The notes: a model not told the origin generated them from the sequence alone. Counted from the stretch's first letter, positions 18,169-29,815 are shown. The stretch is 64,000 bases of DNA from Novosphingobium resinovorum (GCF_027922145.1 NZ_BSFC01000003.1:244101-308100); one strand, 5' to 3'. Made by a program: numbers and translations.

Positions 18169-18198
18169 GCCCTCCCGCTCGCGGGAGGGCTTTGCTTT
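18169..18198 (+). terminator. Hairpin terminator between sciP and ligA
   Basis: A 10-bp stem GCCCTCCCGC/GCGGGAGGGC with a 2-base loop at 18169-18190, followed by TTTGCTTTG. It lies between convergent sciP and ligA and could serve sciP. Sequence on the other side lacks a clear T-run for ligA. Confidence 0.65.
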
Positions 18199-18201
18199 GC
18201 C

Positions 18202-20382
<2,181 letters not shown>

Positions 20383-22047
20383 TTACACCCGCACCAGCAG
20401 CCTGTCCGCCTGCGCGCGCGCCTCGTCGGTCACTTGCGCGCCGGAGAGCATGCGGGCGATCTCTTCCTTGCGCTCGGCGTCAGTCAGCGGTGTTACCGAA
20501 GTGCGCGTGACGGTGCCTTGGCTGGACTTGGCGATCATGTAGTGCCGGTCGCCGCGCGCCGCGACTTGCGGAGAGTGCGTCACCGCCAGCAACTGCCCGC
20601 TGGAGGCGAGGCGCGAGAGGCGTTCGCCGATGGCGTCAGCCACCGCACCGCCGACGCCGCGATCGATCTCGTCGAAGATCACCGTCGCCGCACCGCCCTC
20701 TTCGGCCAGCGCCACCTTCAGCGCGAGGATGAAGCGCGACAATTCGCCGCCGCTGGCGATCTTGCCGAGCGGCGCGAAATCGGAGCCGGGGTTGGTGCTG
20801 ATGAGGAATTCCACCGCATCCATGCCCGAAGCGCCCCAGCGCTCCTCGGGAAGACGCACCACCGAAGTCTGGAACCTCGCGGCATCCAGCTTGAGCGGCG
20901 CCAGTTCCGTCGCCACGGCTGCGTCGAGCTTTTTCGCCGCCGCACGCCGCAAATCGTGGAGCGCGCCCGCCTTCTCGCGATAGGCCAGCGCGGCCTTCTG
21001 CGCCGCTTTTTCCAGTTCGACGATATGCTCGTTACCGCCTTCGATGTCGTCGAGCGCGGCGCGCATCTCGGTCATCTTCGCGGGCAGGTCATCGACCTGG
21101 CAGCCTTGCTTGCGGGCGACGGCGCGCAAGTCGAACAACCGGGTCTCGATGCGGTCGAGTTCGGCCGGGTCGAAGGCCAGCGCTTCGGCCGCCTTGTCGA
21201 GCTTGTCCTCGGCCTCGCTCGCCTCGATCACGGCGCGATCGAGCGCGGCCAGCGCTTCTTCCAGCAGTTCGTGCTCTCCGGCGATACGGTCGAGGCGGCG
21301 CGAGGCGGTGCGCAATTGCGCCAGCGCCGAATCAGAGCCGGTCCACAAGTGCTGCAGGGCCGAGAGATCGTCGGCCAGCTTTTCGCCCTTCTGCATCTGC
21401 GCGCGGGCACCGGCGAGTTCGTCCTCCTCCCCCTCGACAGGGGCGAGCGTGGTCAGTTCGGCGAGATGCGCGAGCAGCAGGTCCTGATCCTCGGCGGCGC
21501 GGGCGACGCGTTCGCGTGCAAGTTCCAATGCATCCTGCGCGCCGCGCCAGTCCTTCCACGCCGCCTCGACCCCCGCGACCTCACCGCCCGCGAAACGGTC
21601 GAGCAGCGCGCGGTGGCCGCGCGCGTTGACCAGACCACGATCGTCATGCTGGCCGTGAATCTCGACCAGCGCGGGCGCGATCTCGCGAAGCAGGGCGACA
21701 CCGACGCTCTGGTCGTTGAGGAAAGCCTTCGAGCCGCCGTCGGCCTTGAGCTGGCGCTTTAGGATGAGCGGCTCGCCGGGCTCGATCTCCAGCCCGGCGT
21801 CGTCGATCGTCGCCAGCACGGAAGCAGGAATCGCCGAGACATCGAAGCTGGCGGTGACGCTGGCCCGATCCTCTCCCCCGCGCACAAGTCCACTATCCGC
21901 CCGATTGCCGAGCACGAGGCCCAGCGCATCAAGCAGGATGGATTTGCCCGCACCGGTCTCACCAGTGAGGACGCCGAGGCCACGGGCGAAATCGAGGTCG
22001 AGCGCCTCGATCAGCACGATGTTGCGAATGGAAAGCCGGCTAAGCAT
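20383..22047 (-). CDS. recN: DNA repair protein RecN
   Basis: A 554-residue SMC-like ATPase for double-strand break repair. The Walker A TGETGAGKS is at residues 28-36. A long central coiled coil runs from about 160 to 360. The C-terminal half has the ABC signature LSRFILALK in ASGGELSRFI and the Walker B VIFDEIDRGVGG. The start codon at 22045-22047 is directly preceded by a GTTC-N7-GTTC LexA box, so SOS control is very likely. ligA follows 45 bases after the stop. Confidence 0.96.
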   Translation of the reverse strand: MLSRLSIRNIVLIEALDLDFARGLGVLTGETGAGKSILLDALGLVLGNRADSGLVRGGEDRASVTASFDVSAIPASVLATIDDAGLEIEPGEPLILKRQLKADGGSKAFLNDQSVGVALLREIAPALVEIHGQHDDRGLVNARGHRALLDRFAGGEVAGVEAAWKDWRGAQDALELARERVARAAEDQDLLLAHLAELTTLAPVEGEEDELAGARAQMQKGEKLADDLSALQHLWTGSDSALAQLRTASRRLDRIAGEHELLEEALAALDRAVIEASEAEDKLDKAAEALAFDPAELDRIETRLFDLRAVARKQGCQVDDLPAKMTEMRAALDDIEGGNEHIVELEKAAQKAALAYREKAGALHDLRRAAAKKLDAAVATELAPLKLDAARFQTSVVRLPEERWGASGMDAVEFLISTNPGSDFAPLGKIASGGELSRFILALKVALAEEGGAATVIFDEIDRGVGGAVADAIGERLSRLASSGQLLAVTHSPQVAARGDRHYMIAKSSQGTVTRTSVTPLTDAERKEEIARMLSGAQVTDEARAQADRLLVRV

Positions 22048-22062
22048 GTTCGCGAAGCGTTC
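22048..22062. promoter_or_regulatory. LexA (SOS) box of recN
   Basis: GTTC at 22048-22051 and GTTC at 22059-22062 are separated by 7 bases. This matches the alphaproteobacterial LexA box GTTC-N7-GTTC. It abuts the recN start codon, a position where bound LexA would block transcription. Confidence 0.8.
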
Positions 22063-22112
22063 TAGCCGATGCGTGACCGCCCGTCACCCCGCTTCGCGCG
22101 AAGCAAAGGCGA

Positions 22113-22271
22113 TTACCAGCCCGTACTGCCGTTCAAGTAATGGGCGACGAGCGCGGCCCAGCCCGCGAGGAATATGGCGACGATCGCGGCAAGCTCGGGT
22201 CGCCATGTCCGCTTCTGGGCGGATTCGACGCGGATGTCGGGCTCGAACGGGAAATCGTGCTTCATGTTCAT
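22113..22271 (-). CDS. Small single-pass membrane protein, unknown function
   Basis: A 52-codon frame starting MNMKHDFPFEPDIRVESAQK. A hydrophobic helix spans about residues 27-45 (ELAAIVAIFLAGWAALVAHY) and the C-terminus is short. Third codon positions are strongly GC-biased, as in real genes here. A second ATG lies two codons in. The ribosome site is weak (GGACAGG about 14 bases upstream). It lies between recN and the TonB receptor, all on the minus strand, with 50 bases before the recN box. I do not recognise a family. Confidence 0.6.
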   Translation of the reverse strand: MNMKHDFPFEPDIRVESAQKRTWRPELAAIVAIFLAGWAALVAHYLNGSTGW

Positions 22272-22469
22272 TGCTCTTGCGACCTGTCCCAGCCTGTCGG
22301 CAGTCTCCGGCTTTTGTCCGAATTCCCTTTATGTAGGCTCACCTTAATTGGTAAAAACCACCATAAGGACGATTTCCATCAAAGAGAAATTACTTAAGGT
22401 TCACAGTGCAAACGATTTAAGCGATTTTTCAGATCAGCCCGTCGGAAAAAGTTCCCGGCTTGCCGCAAT

Positions 22470-22506
22470 AAATTTACCCCCGCAGCGCGGATGACGCTGC
22501 GGGGGT
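22470..22506 (-). terminator. Terminator of the TonB-dependent receptor gene
   Basis: A 12-bp stem ACCCCCGCAGCG/CGCTGCGGGGGT at 22476-22506 with a 7-base loop. On the minus strand it is followed by AAATTTATT. It starts 18 bases after the receptor stop codon. Confidence 0.8.
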
Positions 22507-22524
22507 ACAAGCTTCAGGCGGGTT

Positions 22525-25062
22525 TCAGAAGGCGGATTTGATGGTGAAGCCCCAGGTCCGCGGGTCACCCGGAAGGCCGGCGATCAGGCCGGTATTGCCG
22601 GGGCCGACCATCAGCTGCTCGAAATAGTTCTCGTCGAAGGCATTGCGCACCCAACCGTAGACGTCGAACCCGCTTTCAGTGCGGAAACCAGCGCGGAAGT
22701 TGTGCAGGCTGTAACCGTCGATCCACGTGTAGGCCGAGGGCGACGGATTCGACGAGAAGTTCGAACGCACCGAGCCGTCATAGCCGAAGTAGACCTCACC
22801 CTCCTTGCCGAGCAGCTTGGCCGGGGCGTTGACCTCGGCACCGAACGAGAACGAGAACTTCGAGACGCCCGGCAGGCGCTGGCCAGAGATGTCGCAGTTT
22901 TCGGGGCTGATGCCGCCCGGTGTACCTGCGGGACTGACCGTTGTGGTCGATGTGACGGTGGTGCCGCCGGAAAGCTCCGGCGGGCACGGCGCGTCGGTGA
23001 ACTTGCGATAGGTCGCGTCGGTGTAGGCGCCGTTGACGTAAGCGTTGAACCGTTCGCTCGGACGGACCGAGAAGTCCGCCTCGACACCCTGCGAACGCAC
23101 CGCTCCTGCATTGGCGAGATAGCCGCGCAGCACGCCGTACTGGCCGTTGTTCACGTTGGCCTGGTAGTTGGTGATGTCGGTGCGGAAGATCGAGAGATTG
23201 AAGGTCGCACGGCGATCCCAGAACTGCGTCTTGATGCCGGCTTCATAGTGATGGACCGACTCGGGCTTGACCGTCGCGGTCGCCAGGATCGGGTTGTTCT
23301 GCGCATCGACCGGCACGCCGTTCTGGTTGATGCCGCCCGACTTGAACGACTTCGCATAGGTCGCATAGAGCAGCACGTCCTGCGCCACCTTGTAGCTGGC
23401 GGTGAAGTCGTAGCTGAAGTTCCAGTCGCTGAACGTCGGCGAGATTTCCTGCGGTGTATAGATCGCCAGCTGCGCGCTCTGCCGCGCGGTGTAGCTGGGC
23501 AGGCCGAGCAGCAGTTCGTTGCCCTGCCCGTCGAACACGCGGCGCTGGTAGTAGCCTTCCTTCTTGTCGTAGTTGAGGCGCACGCCGGGCTGCAGGGTCA
23601 GTTCGGGCGTGATGTGCCAGCTCAACTGGCCATAGAGTGCGGCGCTGGTGTTCTTCAGGTACTGCGTGTTGTAGGCGACTAGGCCGTCAAGCACCGTCGG
23701 ATCGCAGGCGAGTTGGTTCGCCGCGCTCGTACCGCAGCCCGAGGAGCCCGGCGGGACGGCGGCGACGCTGCCCGGATTGATGCTCCAGCGGCTCGCGGCC
23801 GCGCCTTGCGCCTCGGTGCCCTGCGTGTCGATGCGCTGGTAGAAACCGAAGGCGCCGACGACGAAGTCGATCTTGTCGCTGCTGTAGTTGTAGCGCAGTT
23901 CCTGCGTGTACTGGTCCTGCTGCGACGGGTTCTGCGACAACGCGACGATCGGCAGCCCGGTAAAGTCGCGGTCGTTCGAGGGATCCCAGTCCCAGAAGCG
24001 CCAGGCAGTGATCGAGGTCAGCGTGCCCTCGCCCAGTTCCCACTTCACGCGCAGCGAAGCGCCGCCGATCTTGTTCTTGGCGCGCAGGTCGGTGTCGAGA
24101 TCGGTCAGACGGTCGAACGCATTCAGGCTCGGCGGCGCATAGCCCTGAGCAGCGGCGAGAGCCGCGAACTGGCGATTGATGGCTCGCTGGGTGGCGCCGG
24201 TGCGGACGTAGACCGAGCCGCAGCAGTTGGCGTCCTGGTTGCTGAAGTCGCCCGCGAGGGTCACGTCGATGGTATCGGTCGGCTTCCACAGCAGCTGGCC
24301 GCGCAGACCCAGATTGTCCTGGCTCTGGATGTGCTCGCCAGTGGTGACGTTGTAGATCGTGCCCTTGCGACTGGTCGAGGAGACGGCGATGCGCGCCGCG
24401 AGATTATCGGTCAGCGGGCCGGAGATCGCGGCCTTGGCCTGCTTGAAGTTGTAGTTGCCGATCGAGACCTCGGCCTTGCCCTCGAAGTCGAAGGTCGGCT
24501 GGTTGGTCGTGATGTTGATCGCGCCTGCCGTGGTGTTCTTGCCGTAGAGCGTACCCTGCGGCCCGCGCAGCACTTCGACCTGTGCCACGTCGAGGAAGTC
24601 GAACGTCGCGGAGGCCACGCGCGAGTTGTAGACGTCGTCGACGTAGATGCCGACGCCCTGCTCGATGCCGTCGTTGGTCAGGCCGAACGGAACGCCCAGA
24701 CCACGGATGTTGACGGCGGTGTTGCGCGGGTTTGACGAGTAATACTGAAGCGTCGGCGTCAGCTGCTGCAGGCGGCCGACGTTGAAGGAACCGGTCGAAT
24801 CGATGTGCTCCCCTCCAACGACCGAAATCGCGAGCGGCACTTCCTGGCTCGATTCCTGGCGGCGGCGTGCAGTGACGACGATGTCGGCGCCGCGGTCACG
24901 CGCACCGGTACCGACCGAAGTTGGATTGTCCTGCTCGTCGGCGGCGGACGCGGTGGCTGCGGCAGCAGGCGCGGCTTCTTCGGCATGTGCCGCAGAGAAG
25001 CCGATCGTCGCCGAAGCGAGTACGGTGGTTGCCAGTAATGTCCGGCGGACGAACGAAGTCAT
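22525..25062 (-). CDS. TonB-dependent receptor
   Basis: An 845-residue outer-membrane receptor. The signal peptide MTSFVRRTLLATTVLASATI ends at AHA near residue 27. A low-complexity Ala stretch and a TonB-box-like DIVVTARRR near residue 60 follow. The plug domain (about 70-185) has VPLAISVVGG and VEVLRGPQGTLYGKNTTAGAINI. The rest is the 22-strand barrel, ending TWGFTIKSAF with the terminal Phe expected of BAM substrates. The substrate cannot be named from sequence. Sphingomonads carry many such receptors for siderophores, glycans and aromatics. The gene stands alone, so context gives no hint. A ribosome site AGAGGAT precedes the ATG. Confidence 0.93.
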   Translation of the reverse strand: MTSFVRRTLLATTVLASATIGFSAAHAEEAAPAAAATASAADEQDNPTSVGTGARDRGADIVVTARRRQESSQEVPLAISVVGGEHIDSTGSFNVGRLQQLTPTLQYYSSNPRNTAVNIRGLGVPFGLTNDGIEQGVGIYVDDVYNSRVASATFDFLDVAQVEVLRGPQGTLYGKNTTAGAINITTNQPTFDFEGKAEVSIGNYNFKQAKAAISGPLTDNLAARIAVSSTSRKGTIYNVTTGEHIQSQDNLGLRGQLLWKPTDTIDVTLAGDFSNQDANCCGSVYVRTGATQRAINRQFAALAAAQGYAPPSLNAFDRLTDLDTDLRAKNKIGGASLRVKWELGEGTLTSITAWRFWDWDPSNDRDFTGLPIVALSQNPSQQDQYTQELRYNYSSDKIDFVVGAFGFYQRIDTQGTEAQGAAASRWSINPGSVAAVPPGSSGCGTSAANQLACDPTVLDGLVAYNTQYLKNTSAALYGQLSWHITPELTLQPGVRLNYDKKEGYYQRRVFDGQGNELLLGLPSYTARQSAQLAIYTPQEISPTFSDWNFSYDFTASYKVAQDVLLYATYAKSFKSGGINQNGVPVDAQNNPILATATVKPESVHHYEAGIKTQFWDRRATFNLSIFRTDITNYQANVNNGQYGVLRGYLANAGAVRSQGVEADFSVRPSERFNAYVNGAYTDATYRKFTDAPCPPELSGGTTVTSTTTVSPAGTPGGISPENCDISGQRLPGVSKFSFSFGAEVNAPAKLLGKEGEVYFGYDGSVRSNFSSNPSPSAYTWIDGYSLHNFRAGFRTESGFDVYGWVRNAFDENYFEQLMVGPGNTGLIAGLPGDPRTWGFTIKSAF

Positions 25063-25510
25063 TATTCAAATCCTCTGTCAGGGAATTGAATGCAACCGGC
25101 GATCCGGTGTGCACCTGGTCGGCCTTCCCCCTTCAGGGCCGGCAGGTATGGCTCGAGGGTCTGCGCGCGGCACTTCGCTGTCGAATGCGCCGCTTGCGGG
25201 TTCGGCCGGAAGGGATCATGGAATGCCTGCGGTGGCACCGCGTGGCCCTCATATGACTTTTCCTCCAGGCCGTTTCGCCTCTTGTTGAGCTTTTCTAATC
25301 TCAACTTATTTAGTGGACAATAGACTTCAGCTATCAGGCGCTAAAGTGAAACTGCTCGGCGGCAAAGCGAGGGATCGCCGCGGCGTGGCCCACGAGAAAA
25401 AGCGGCGGCGCTGGGAAGCGCGGCCGCTAGAGGACAAATGTAAAGCATGATTGGCCCCGTGTACGGGGCTGTACTCCTCTCCCGAGCAAGCCCGGAAGAG
25501 GGCCGGAATA
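25063..25510. other. 448-base intergenic region upstream of the TonB receptor
   Basis: No convincing gene is seen. The left half should hold the receptor promoter, but no clear -35/-10 pair could be picked. A perfect hairpin GCCCCGTGTACGGGGC lies at about 25454-25469. It is 42 bases after the bamD stop on the minus strand and could help end that transcript, though it has no T-run. Confidence 0.5.
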
Positions 25511-26305
25511 TCAGGCCGCGACGTTCTTCGGCGCGCTCTTTTCCATCAGCTTGTAGGCACGGGCATACCAGTCGCTGTTCGGGTAGTTGTGCTCCAGAAC
25601 GGCTGCTGCCTTCTGCGCTTCTTCGGGGATACCCATCGAAAGGTAGCCCTCGACAAGGCGGTACAGTGCCTCGGGCGTGTGGCTGGTGGTCTGGAAGTTA
25701 TCGACCACATTGCGGAAGCGCAGCGTCGCCGCCAGCCACTTGCCGCTACGCTCATAGGAGCGGCCGATGGTCATTTCCTTGCCCGCGAGGTGATCGTTGA
25801 CGAGGTCGATCTTGAGCTGGGCGTCACGCGCATAAGTCGTGCCGGGATAACGGCGCATCACGTCGGTCAGCGCCTGCTTGGCCTGCTGCGTGGTCTTCTG
25901 GTCGCGGGTCACGTCGCTGATCTGTTCATAATAGCAGATCGAGATCAGGTAGTAGGCGTAAGGCGCGTCCTTGTTGCCCGGGTGAATCGACAGGAAGCGC
26001 TGCGCCGACTGGACAGCCTTGTTGTAGTCACGCGCTGCATAGTAGCTGAACGCGCTCATCAGCTGCGCGCGGCGCGCCCAGGGCGAATAGGGATGCTGGC
26101 GCTCGACCTCGTCGAACAGCGCGGCGGCCTGCTTGGTGCGGCCGGTTTCCAGCCGTTCCTGCGCGGCGGCATAGAGCGTATCGACGTCGCGCGCGACGTA
26201 GGCGGTATCGCGATTCTTCGCCCGTCCCCCGCAACCGGCAGTGAGAACGATCGCCCCGGTAGCGGCGGCGAGGATGGCGGTCTTGAGCGACGAGCGTGCG
26301 AACAT
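25511..26305 (-). CDS. bamD: Outer-membrane assembly lipoprotein BamD
   Basis: A 264-residue lipoprotein of the BAM complex, which inserts beta-barrel proteins into the outer membrane. The lipobox LTAGC gives the lipidated Cys25. TPR-like helices span about residues 40-240, with the BamD hallmarks LYAAAQERLETGRTKQAAAL, FDEVERQHPYSPWARRAQLM and YAYYLISICYYEQI. ATG at 26305 was preferred over 26341 because it places a proper signal peptide (MFARSSLKTAILAAATGAIV). It is divergent from the Kef-type antiporter gene. Confidence 0.95.
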   Translation of the reverse strand: MFARSSLKTAILAAATGAIVLTAGCGGRAKNRDTAYVARDVDTLYAAAQERLETGRTKQAAALFDEVERQHPYSPWARRAQLMSAFSYYAARDYNKAVQSAQRFLSIHPGNKDAPYAYYLISICYYEQISDVTRDQKTTQQAKQALTDVMRRYPGTTYARDAQLKIDLVNDHLAGKEMTIGRSYERSGKWLAATLRFRNVVDNFQTTSHTPEALYRLVEGYLSMGIPEEAQKAAAVLEHNYPNSDWYARAYKLMEKSAPKNVAA

Positions 26306-26405
26306 GGACGGGTCTATAACCAGCGCTTCGCTGAACGCCAAGTGAAGTTGCGCAAGAGTGGACAGCGCAATTGTCGCAAGCCGCTACAACCTCTAGGCTT
26401 CCCGC

Positions 26406-28184
26406 ATGGCAGGCAGCAGCGATCTCTATTCCCCGATGATGTCCGACGCCCTGGTGATCCTGGGCGCGGCAGGCATCGTCATCCCGGTGTTCAACCGGTT
26501 CCGCATCACGCCCGTCATCGGCTTCATCCTCGTCGGCCTGCTGGTCGGTCCGTTCGGGCTCGGCCGCCATGTGTTCGACCATCGCTGGCTGCATTACATC
26601 ACCATCACCGACCCGGACGGGCTGGATATCTTCGCCGAATTCGGCATCATCCTGCTGCTGTTCTCGATCGGTCTGGAGCTGTCCTTCGCCCGCCTGTGGG
26701 AGATGCGGCGCATGGTCTTCGGGCTGGGCTCGCTCGAACTGATTGTCATCGCCGCCTCTCTGACCTTCATCCTTGCGGCGATCGGCCAGAGCTTTTCCGG
26801 CGCCATGGCGCTGGGTCTCGCCCTCGCGCTGTCGTCCACCGCACTGGTGCTCAAGATCACCGAGACGACAACGCCGGTCGGCAAGGCCGCACTGGCGATG
26901 CTGCTGTTCGAGGATATCGCCCTCGTCCCCATCATCTTCCTGCTCGGCGCGCTCGGCCCGCACACCGGGGACGGTGTCAGCGACCTGCTCAACACCCTGT
27001 TGTGGGGCACCGTGGTGGTCGGCGGCCTGCTGATCTTCGGCCGCTACCTGCTGCCGCCGCTGTTCGCGCAGGCTGCCCGCACCAAGAGCCCCGAACTGTT
27101 CCTCGCCGCGAGTTTGCTGGTGGTGATCGTCGCCTCGCTGGCAACCGCCGCCGCCGGGCTTTCCCCCATCGTCGGCGCCCTCGTCGCCGGGCTGCTGATC
27201 GCCGAGACCGAGTACCATTCGGAGGTCGAGCAGATCACCGAACCGTTCAAGGGCCTCGCCCTCGGCGTCTTCCTGATCACCATCGGCATGAGCATCGACC
27301 TCTATGTCGTCTGGGAAAACCTCGCCTCGATCCTGATCGCGACGGTCGTGGTCATCGTGCTCAAATCGGTGGTGACCGGCGTGATGCTGCGGGTGATGGG
27401 CGCCCGGCGCGGCACTGCGACCGAAGCGGGCATCCTCATGTCGAGCCCTTCGGAGACCACGCTGATCGTGCTGACCGCGGCCAGCACCGCCCAGTTGATC
27501 CAGCCCGGCACGGCGCAGTTCTGGCAGATCGTCACCGCGCTCGGCCTGACGGTGACCCCGCTCCTGGCGATGGCCGGTAAGGTCATGGGCAAGCGCGTGG
27601 ACGGCGCCGAAACGCCGCACCGTCCCGCCGACGACGCCACCCGCCCGCGCACGCTGATCGTCGGTTTCGGCCGCGTCGGCCACCTCGTCGCCGACATGCT
27701 GACCCGGCACGGGCGGCCCTATCTCGCCATCGACAGCGACGCCGACCTCGTGACCCACGGCCGGCGCCTCGGCTACACCGTCGCCTTCGGTAACGCGGGT
27801 CGCGGCGACGCCTTGGTGCGGCTCGGCGCGGCGGAGGCGGCGGCGGTGATCCTCACCATGGACGAGCCTGTCACCGCCCAGCGCATCGTGCGCAAACTAC
27901 GCCAGCAGTTCCCCGACCTGCCGATTCTCGCCCGCGCCCGCGACGCCGACCATGCCGCCCAGCTCTACCGCGCCGGAGCCAGCTATGCCGTGCCCGAAAC
28001 ACTGGAAAGTTCGCTGCAGCTTTCCGAGGCCGCGCTTGTCGAAACCGGCGTCGCGATGGGACCGATCATCGCCTCGATCCACGAAAAGCGCGACGAATTC
28101 CGCGAGATGATCATGGAACGCGGCGGCCTTTCGGAGAAGCCCTCGCTGAAATCCGGCCAGCTGCGTGAGGCGGAAAGAGCTTAG
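26406..28184 (+). CDS. Kef-type (CPA2) monovalent cation:proton antiporter with RCK domain
   Basis: A 592-residue integral membrane antiporter. About twelve helices fill residues 15-395, with family segments such as FGIILLLFSIGLELSF, ALSSTALVLKI and SPIVGALVAGLLIAET. A cytosolic TrkA-N/RCK domain follows at about 415-535 with the nucleotide-binding GFGRVGHLVADML and an AIDSD loop. The closest pattern is KefB/KefC/YbaL, which exchange K+ or Na+ for H+ under nucleotide or glutathione control. The ion is not decided by the sequence. Its stop overlaps the stop of the convergent Lrp gene by 3 bases. Confidence 0.88.
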   Translation: MAGSSDLYSPMMSDALVILGAAGIVIPVFNRFRITPVIGFILVGLLVGPFGLGRHVFDHRWLHYITITDPDGLDIFAEFGIILLLFSIGLELSFARLWEMRRMVFGLGSLELIVIAASLTFILAAIGQSFSGAMALGLALALSSTALVLKITETTTPVGKAALAMLLFEDIALVPIIFLLGALGPHTGDGVSDLLNTLLWGTVVVGGLLIFGRYLLPPLFAQAARTKSPELFLAASLLVVIVASLATAAAGLSPIVGALVAGLLIAETEYHSEVEQITEPFKGLALGVFLITIGMSIDLYVVWENLASILIATVVVIVLKSVVTGVMLRVMGARRGTATEAGILMSSPSETTLIVLTAASTAQLIQPGTAQFWQIVTALGLTVTPLLAMAGKVMGKRVDGAETPHRPADDATRPRTLIVGFGRVGHLVADMLTRHGRPYLAIDSDADLVTHGRRLGYTVAFGNAGRGDALVRLGAAEAAAVILTMDEPVTAQRIVRKLRQQFPDLPILARARDADHAAQLYRAGASYAVPETLESSLQLSEAALVETGVAMGPIIASIHEKRDEFREMIMERGGLSEKPSLKSGQLREAERA

Positions 28185-28657
28185 GGAACAACCACTTCCG
28201 CACCACCCTTGACCCGGTCAAGGGCGATCAGCGTGCGGAAACTCGCCACCCATTCGTGGTCGGAAAACAGCCGCCGCGTCAGCACTTCGTAGGCGCTCAT
28301 GTCCGTAGTGACGACCACCAGAACGAAGCTGGTGCCGCCGGTCGTATAGTAGCACTGTTGCACTTCGGGCGTCTCGCGGAACAGCGCCTTGGCGCGATCG
28401 ATACTGGCGGTGCGCTCGTCGCGCAGGAACACCTCGACGATCGCGGTGACCGTCAGCGAGAGCGCCGCCGGATCGACCAGCGCGACGTTGGCGACGATCG
28501 TGCCCGACTGCTCCATCGCCGCGATTCGCCGCTGCACCGCCGCCGCCGAGAGGTTCACCGCTTCCCCGATCGCGCGCTGGGGCGTCTTGTTATCACGCTG
28601 CAGGATTCGCAGGATTTCACGGTCGAAGGCGTCGAGCGGGGTGGTCTTCTTGGGCAT
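28181..28657 (-). CDS. Lrp/AsnC-family transcriptional regulator
   Basis: A 158-residue regulator. The N-terminal helix-turn-helix is at about 8-65 (LDAFDREILRILQRDNKTPQ and AVNLSAAAVQRRIAAMEQSG). The C-terminal RAM ligand-binding domain (about 75-150) has VEVFLRDERTASIDRAKALF and VQQCYYTTGGTSFVLVVVTT. ATG at 28657 gives the standard start MPKKTTPLDAFDREIL. It is divergent from an EamA-family exporter gene with 113 bases between the starts. This is a common arrangement for an Lrp-type regulator controlling an amino-acid exporter, but the target is inferred only. Confidence 0.9.
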   Translation of the reverse strand: MPKKTTPLDAFDREILRILQRDNKTPQRAIGEAVNLSAAAVQRRIAAMEQSGTIVANVALVDPAALSLTVTAIVEVFLRDERTASIDRAKALFRETPEVQQCYYTTGGTSFVLVVVTTDMSAYEVLTRRLFSDHEWVASFRTLIALDRVKGGAEVVVP

Positions 28658-28770
28658 ATGCGAGTTTTTGTTGCGTTTCGCCGCTAAATCAAGAGCGCAC
28701 AACCCGCTGTCCAGGTGATATTCGCTCACGGCACATAACGGCACTCAGCGGCACATAAAGCTACCACACG

Positions 28771-29709
28771 ATGACCACAGGCACGGCAATCCCCACTGAC
28801 AACCGCCTGACCGGCGTGCTCTGCGGCATCGGCGCGGGGGCCTTGTGGGGCCTCGTGTTCCTGGCGCCCGAACTGGCGGGCAGCTTCTCCCCCCTCCAGC
28901 TGAGCATCGGCCGCTACCTGTGTTACGGAGCCGCATCGGCCGTGCTGATCGCCCCGCGCCGCCGCCAGGTCTTCTCAGCACTGACCCGGCGCGAGTGGTG
29001 GAGCCTCGCCTGGCTCGCCCTGCTCGGCAACACCGCCTACTTCGTGTTCCTCGCCAGCGCCGTGCAATCGGGCGGGGTCGCGATGACCTCGCTGGTGATC
29101 GGCTTCCTGCCCGTAGCGGTGACCATCGTGGGCAGCCGCGACCATGGTGCCGTACCGCTGCGCCGCCTCGCGCCCTCGCTGCTGCTCTGCGCCGGAGGAG
29201 CGGTCTGCATCGGCTGGCAGTCGCTGGCCTCGCCCGCCTCCGGATCGACGACCGCGCAACTGACCGGCCTCGCCTGCGCCATCGGCGCGCTCGCCTCGTG
29301 GACCACGTTCGCGATCGGCAATGCCCGCTGCCTCGTCCGTACCAAAGTCTCAGTCCATGAGTGGAACCTGCTGACCGGCCTCGTCACCGGAGCGCAGGCC
29401 CTGCTCCTCCTCCCCGTCTCGCTCGTGCTGGAGGACTGGCGCCGCCCCGCCCCCGAATGGCTGACTTTCGCGGCCGTCTGCGTCGCCGTCGCGCTCCTCG
29501 CCTCGATTCTCGGCAATGCGCTGTGGAACCGGATGAGCCGCCTGCTGCCACTCACCCTCGTCGGCCAGATGATCCTGTTCGAAACGCTGTTCGCGCTGAT
29601 CTACGGCTTCGCATGGGAAGGCCGCCTGCCGACGCCGATGGAACTGGCGGCCTTCACGCTAGTCGTAGCGAGCGTGGTCACCTGCCTTTCGGCGCATCGC
29701 CGCCCCTGA
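28771..29709 (+). CDS. EamA/DMT-family transporter
   Basis: A 312-residue inner-membrane protein with ten hydrophobic segments in two EamA repeats (about 10-145 and 160-308). Repeat 1 includes GIGAGALWGLVFLAPELAGS and GVAMTSLVIGFLPVAVTIVG. Repeat 2 includes CAIGALASWTTFAIGNARCL and LVGQMILFETLFALIYGF. The family mostly exports small metabolites such as amino acids or nucleosides. The divergent Lrp-type regulator suggests an amino acid or related compound. A family B palindrome starts 2 bases after the stop. Confidence 0.87.
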   Translation: MTTGTAIPTDNRLTGVLCGIGAGALWGLVFLAPELAGSFSPLQLSIGRYLCYGAASAVLIAPRRRQVFSALTRREWWSLAWLALLGNTAYFVFLASAVQSGGVAMTSLVIGFLPVAVTIVGSRDHGAVPLRRLAPSLLLCAGGAVCIGWQSLASPASGSTTAQLTGLACAIGALASWTTFAIGNARCLVRTKVSVHEWNLLTGLVTGAQALLLLPVSLVLEDWRRPAPEWLTFAAVCVAVALLASILGNALWNRMSRLLPLTLVGQMILFETLFALIYGFAWEGRLPTPMELAAFTLVVASVVTCLSAHRRP

Positions 29710-29710
29710 T

Positions 29711-29789
29711 TCGTCATTGCGAGCACAGCGAAGCAATCCAGGGCAGCATTACACCGCTCTGGATTGCTTCGCTCTGCTCGCAATGACGA
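29711..29789. repeat. 79-bp palindromic repeat, family B copy 2
   Basis: Same structure as the copy at 9532. Here the left arm reads GAGCACAGCG and the right arm gives GAGCAGAGCG when complemented, so the variable position is one mismatch. It lies between the convergent EamA and glsA genes. Confidence 0.9.
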
Positions 29790-29815
29790 TTGGTGGAAAG
29801 CCCCACCTCAAGGAC

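Noticed and set aside
25451..27580. A 709-codon plus-strand frame
   Set aside because: It is antisense to bamD and then out of frame inside the antiporter gene.
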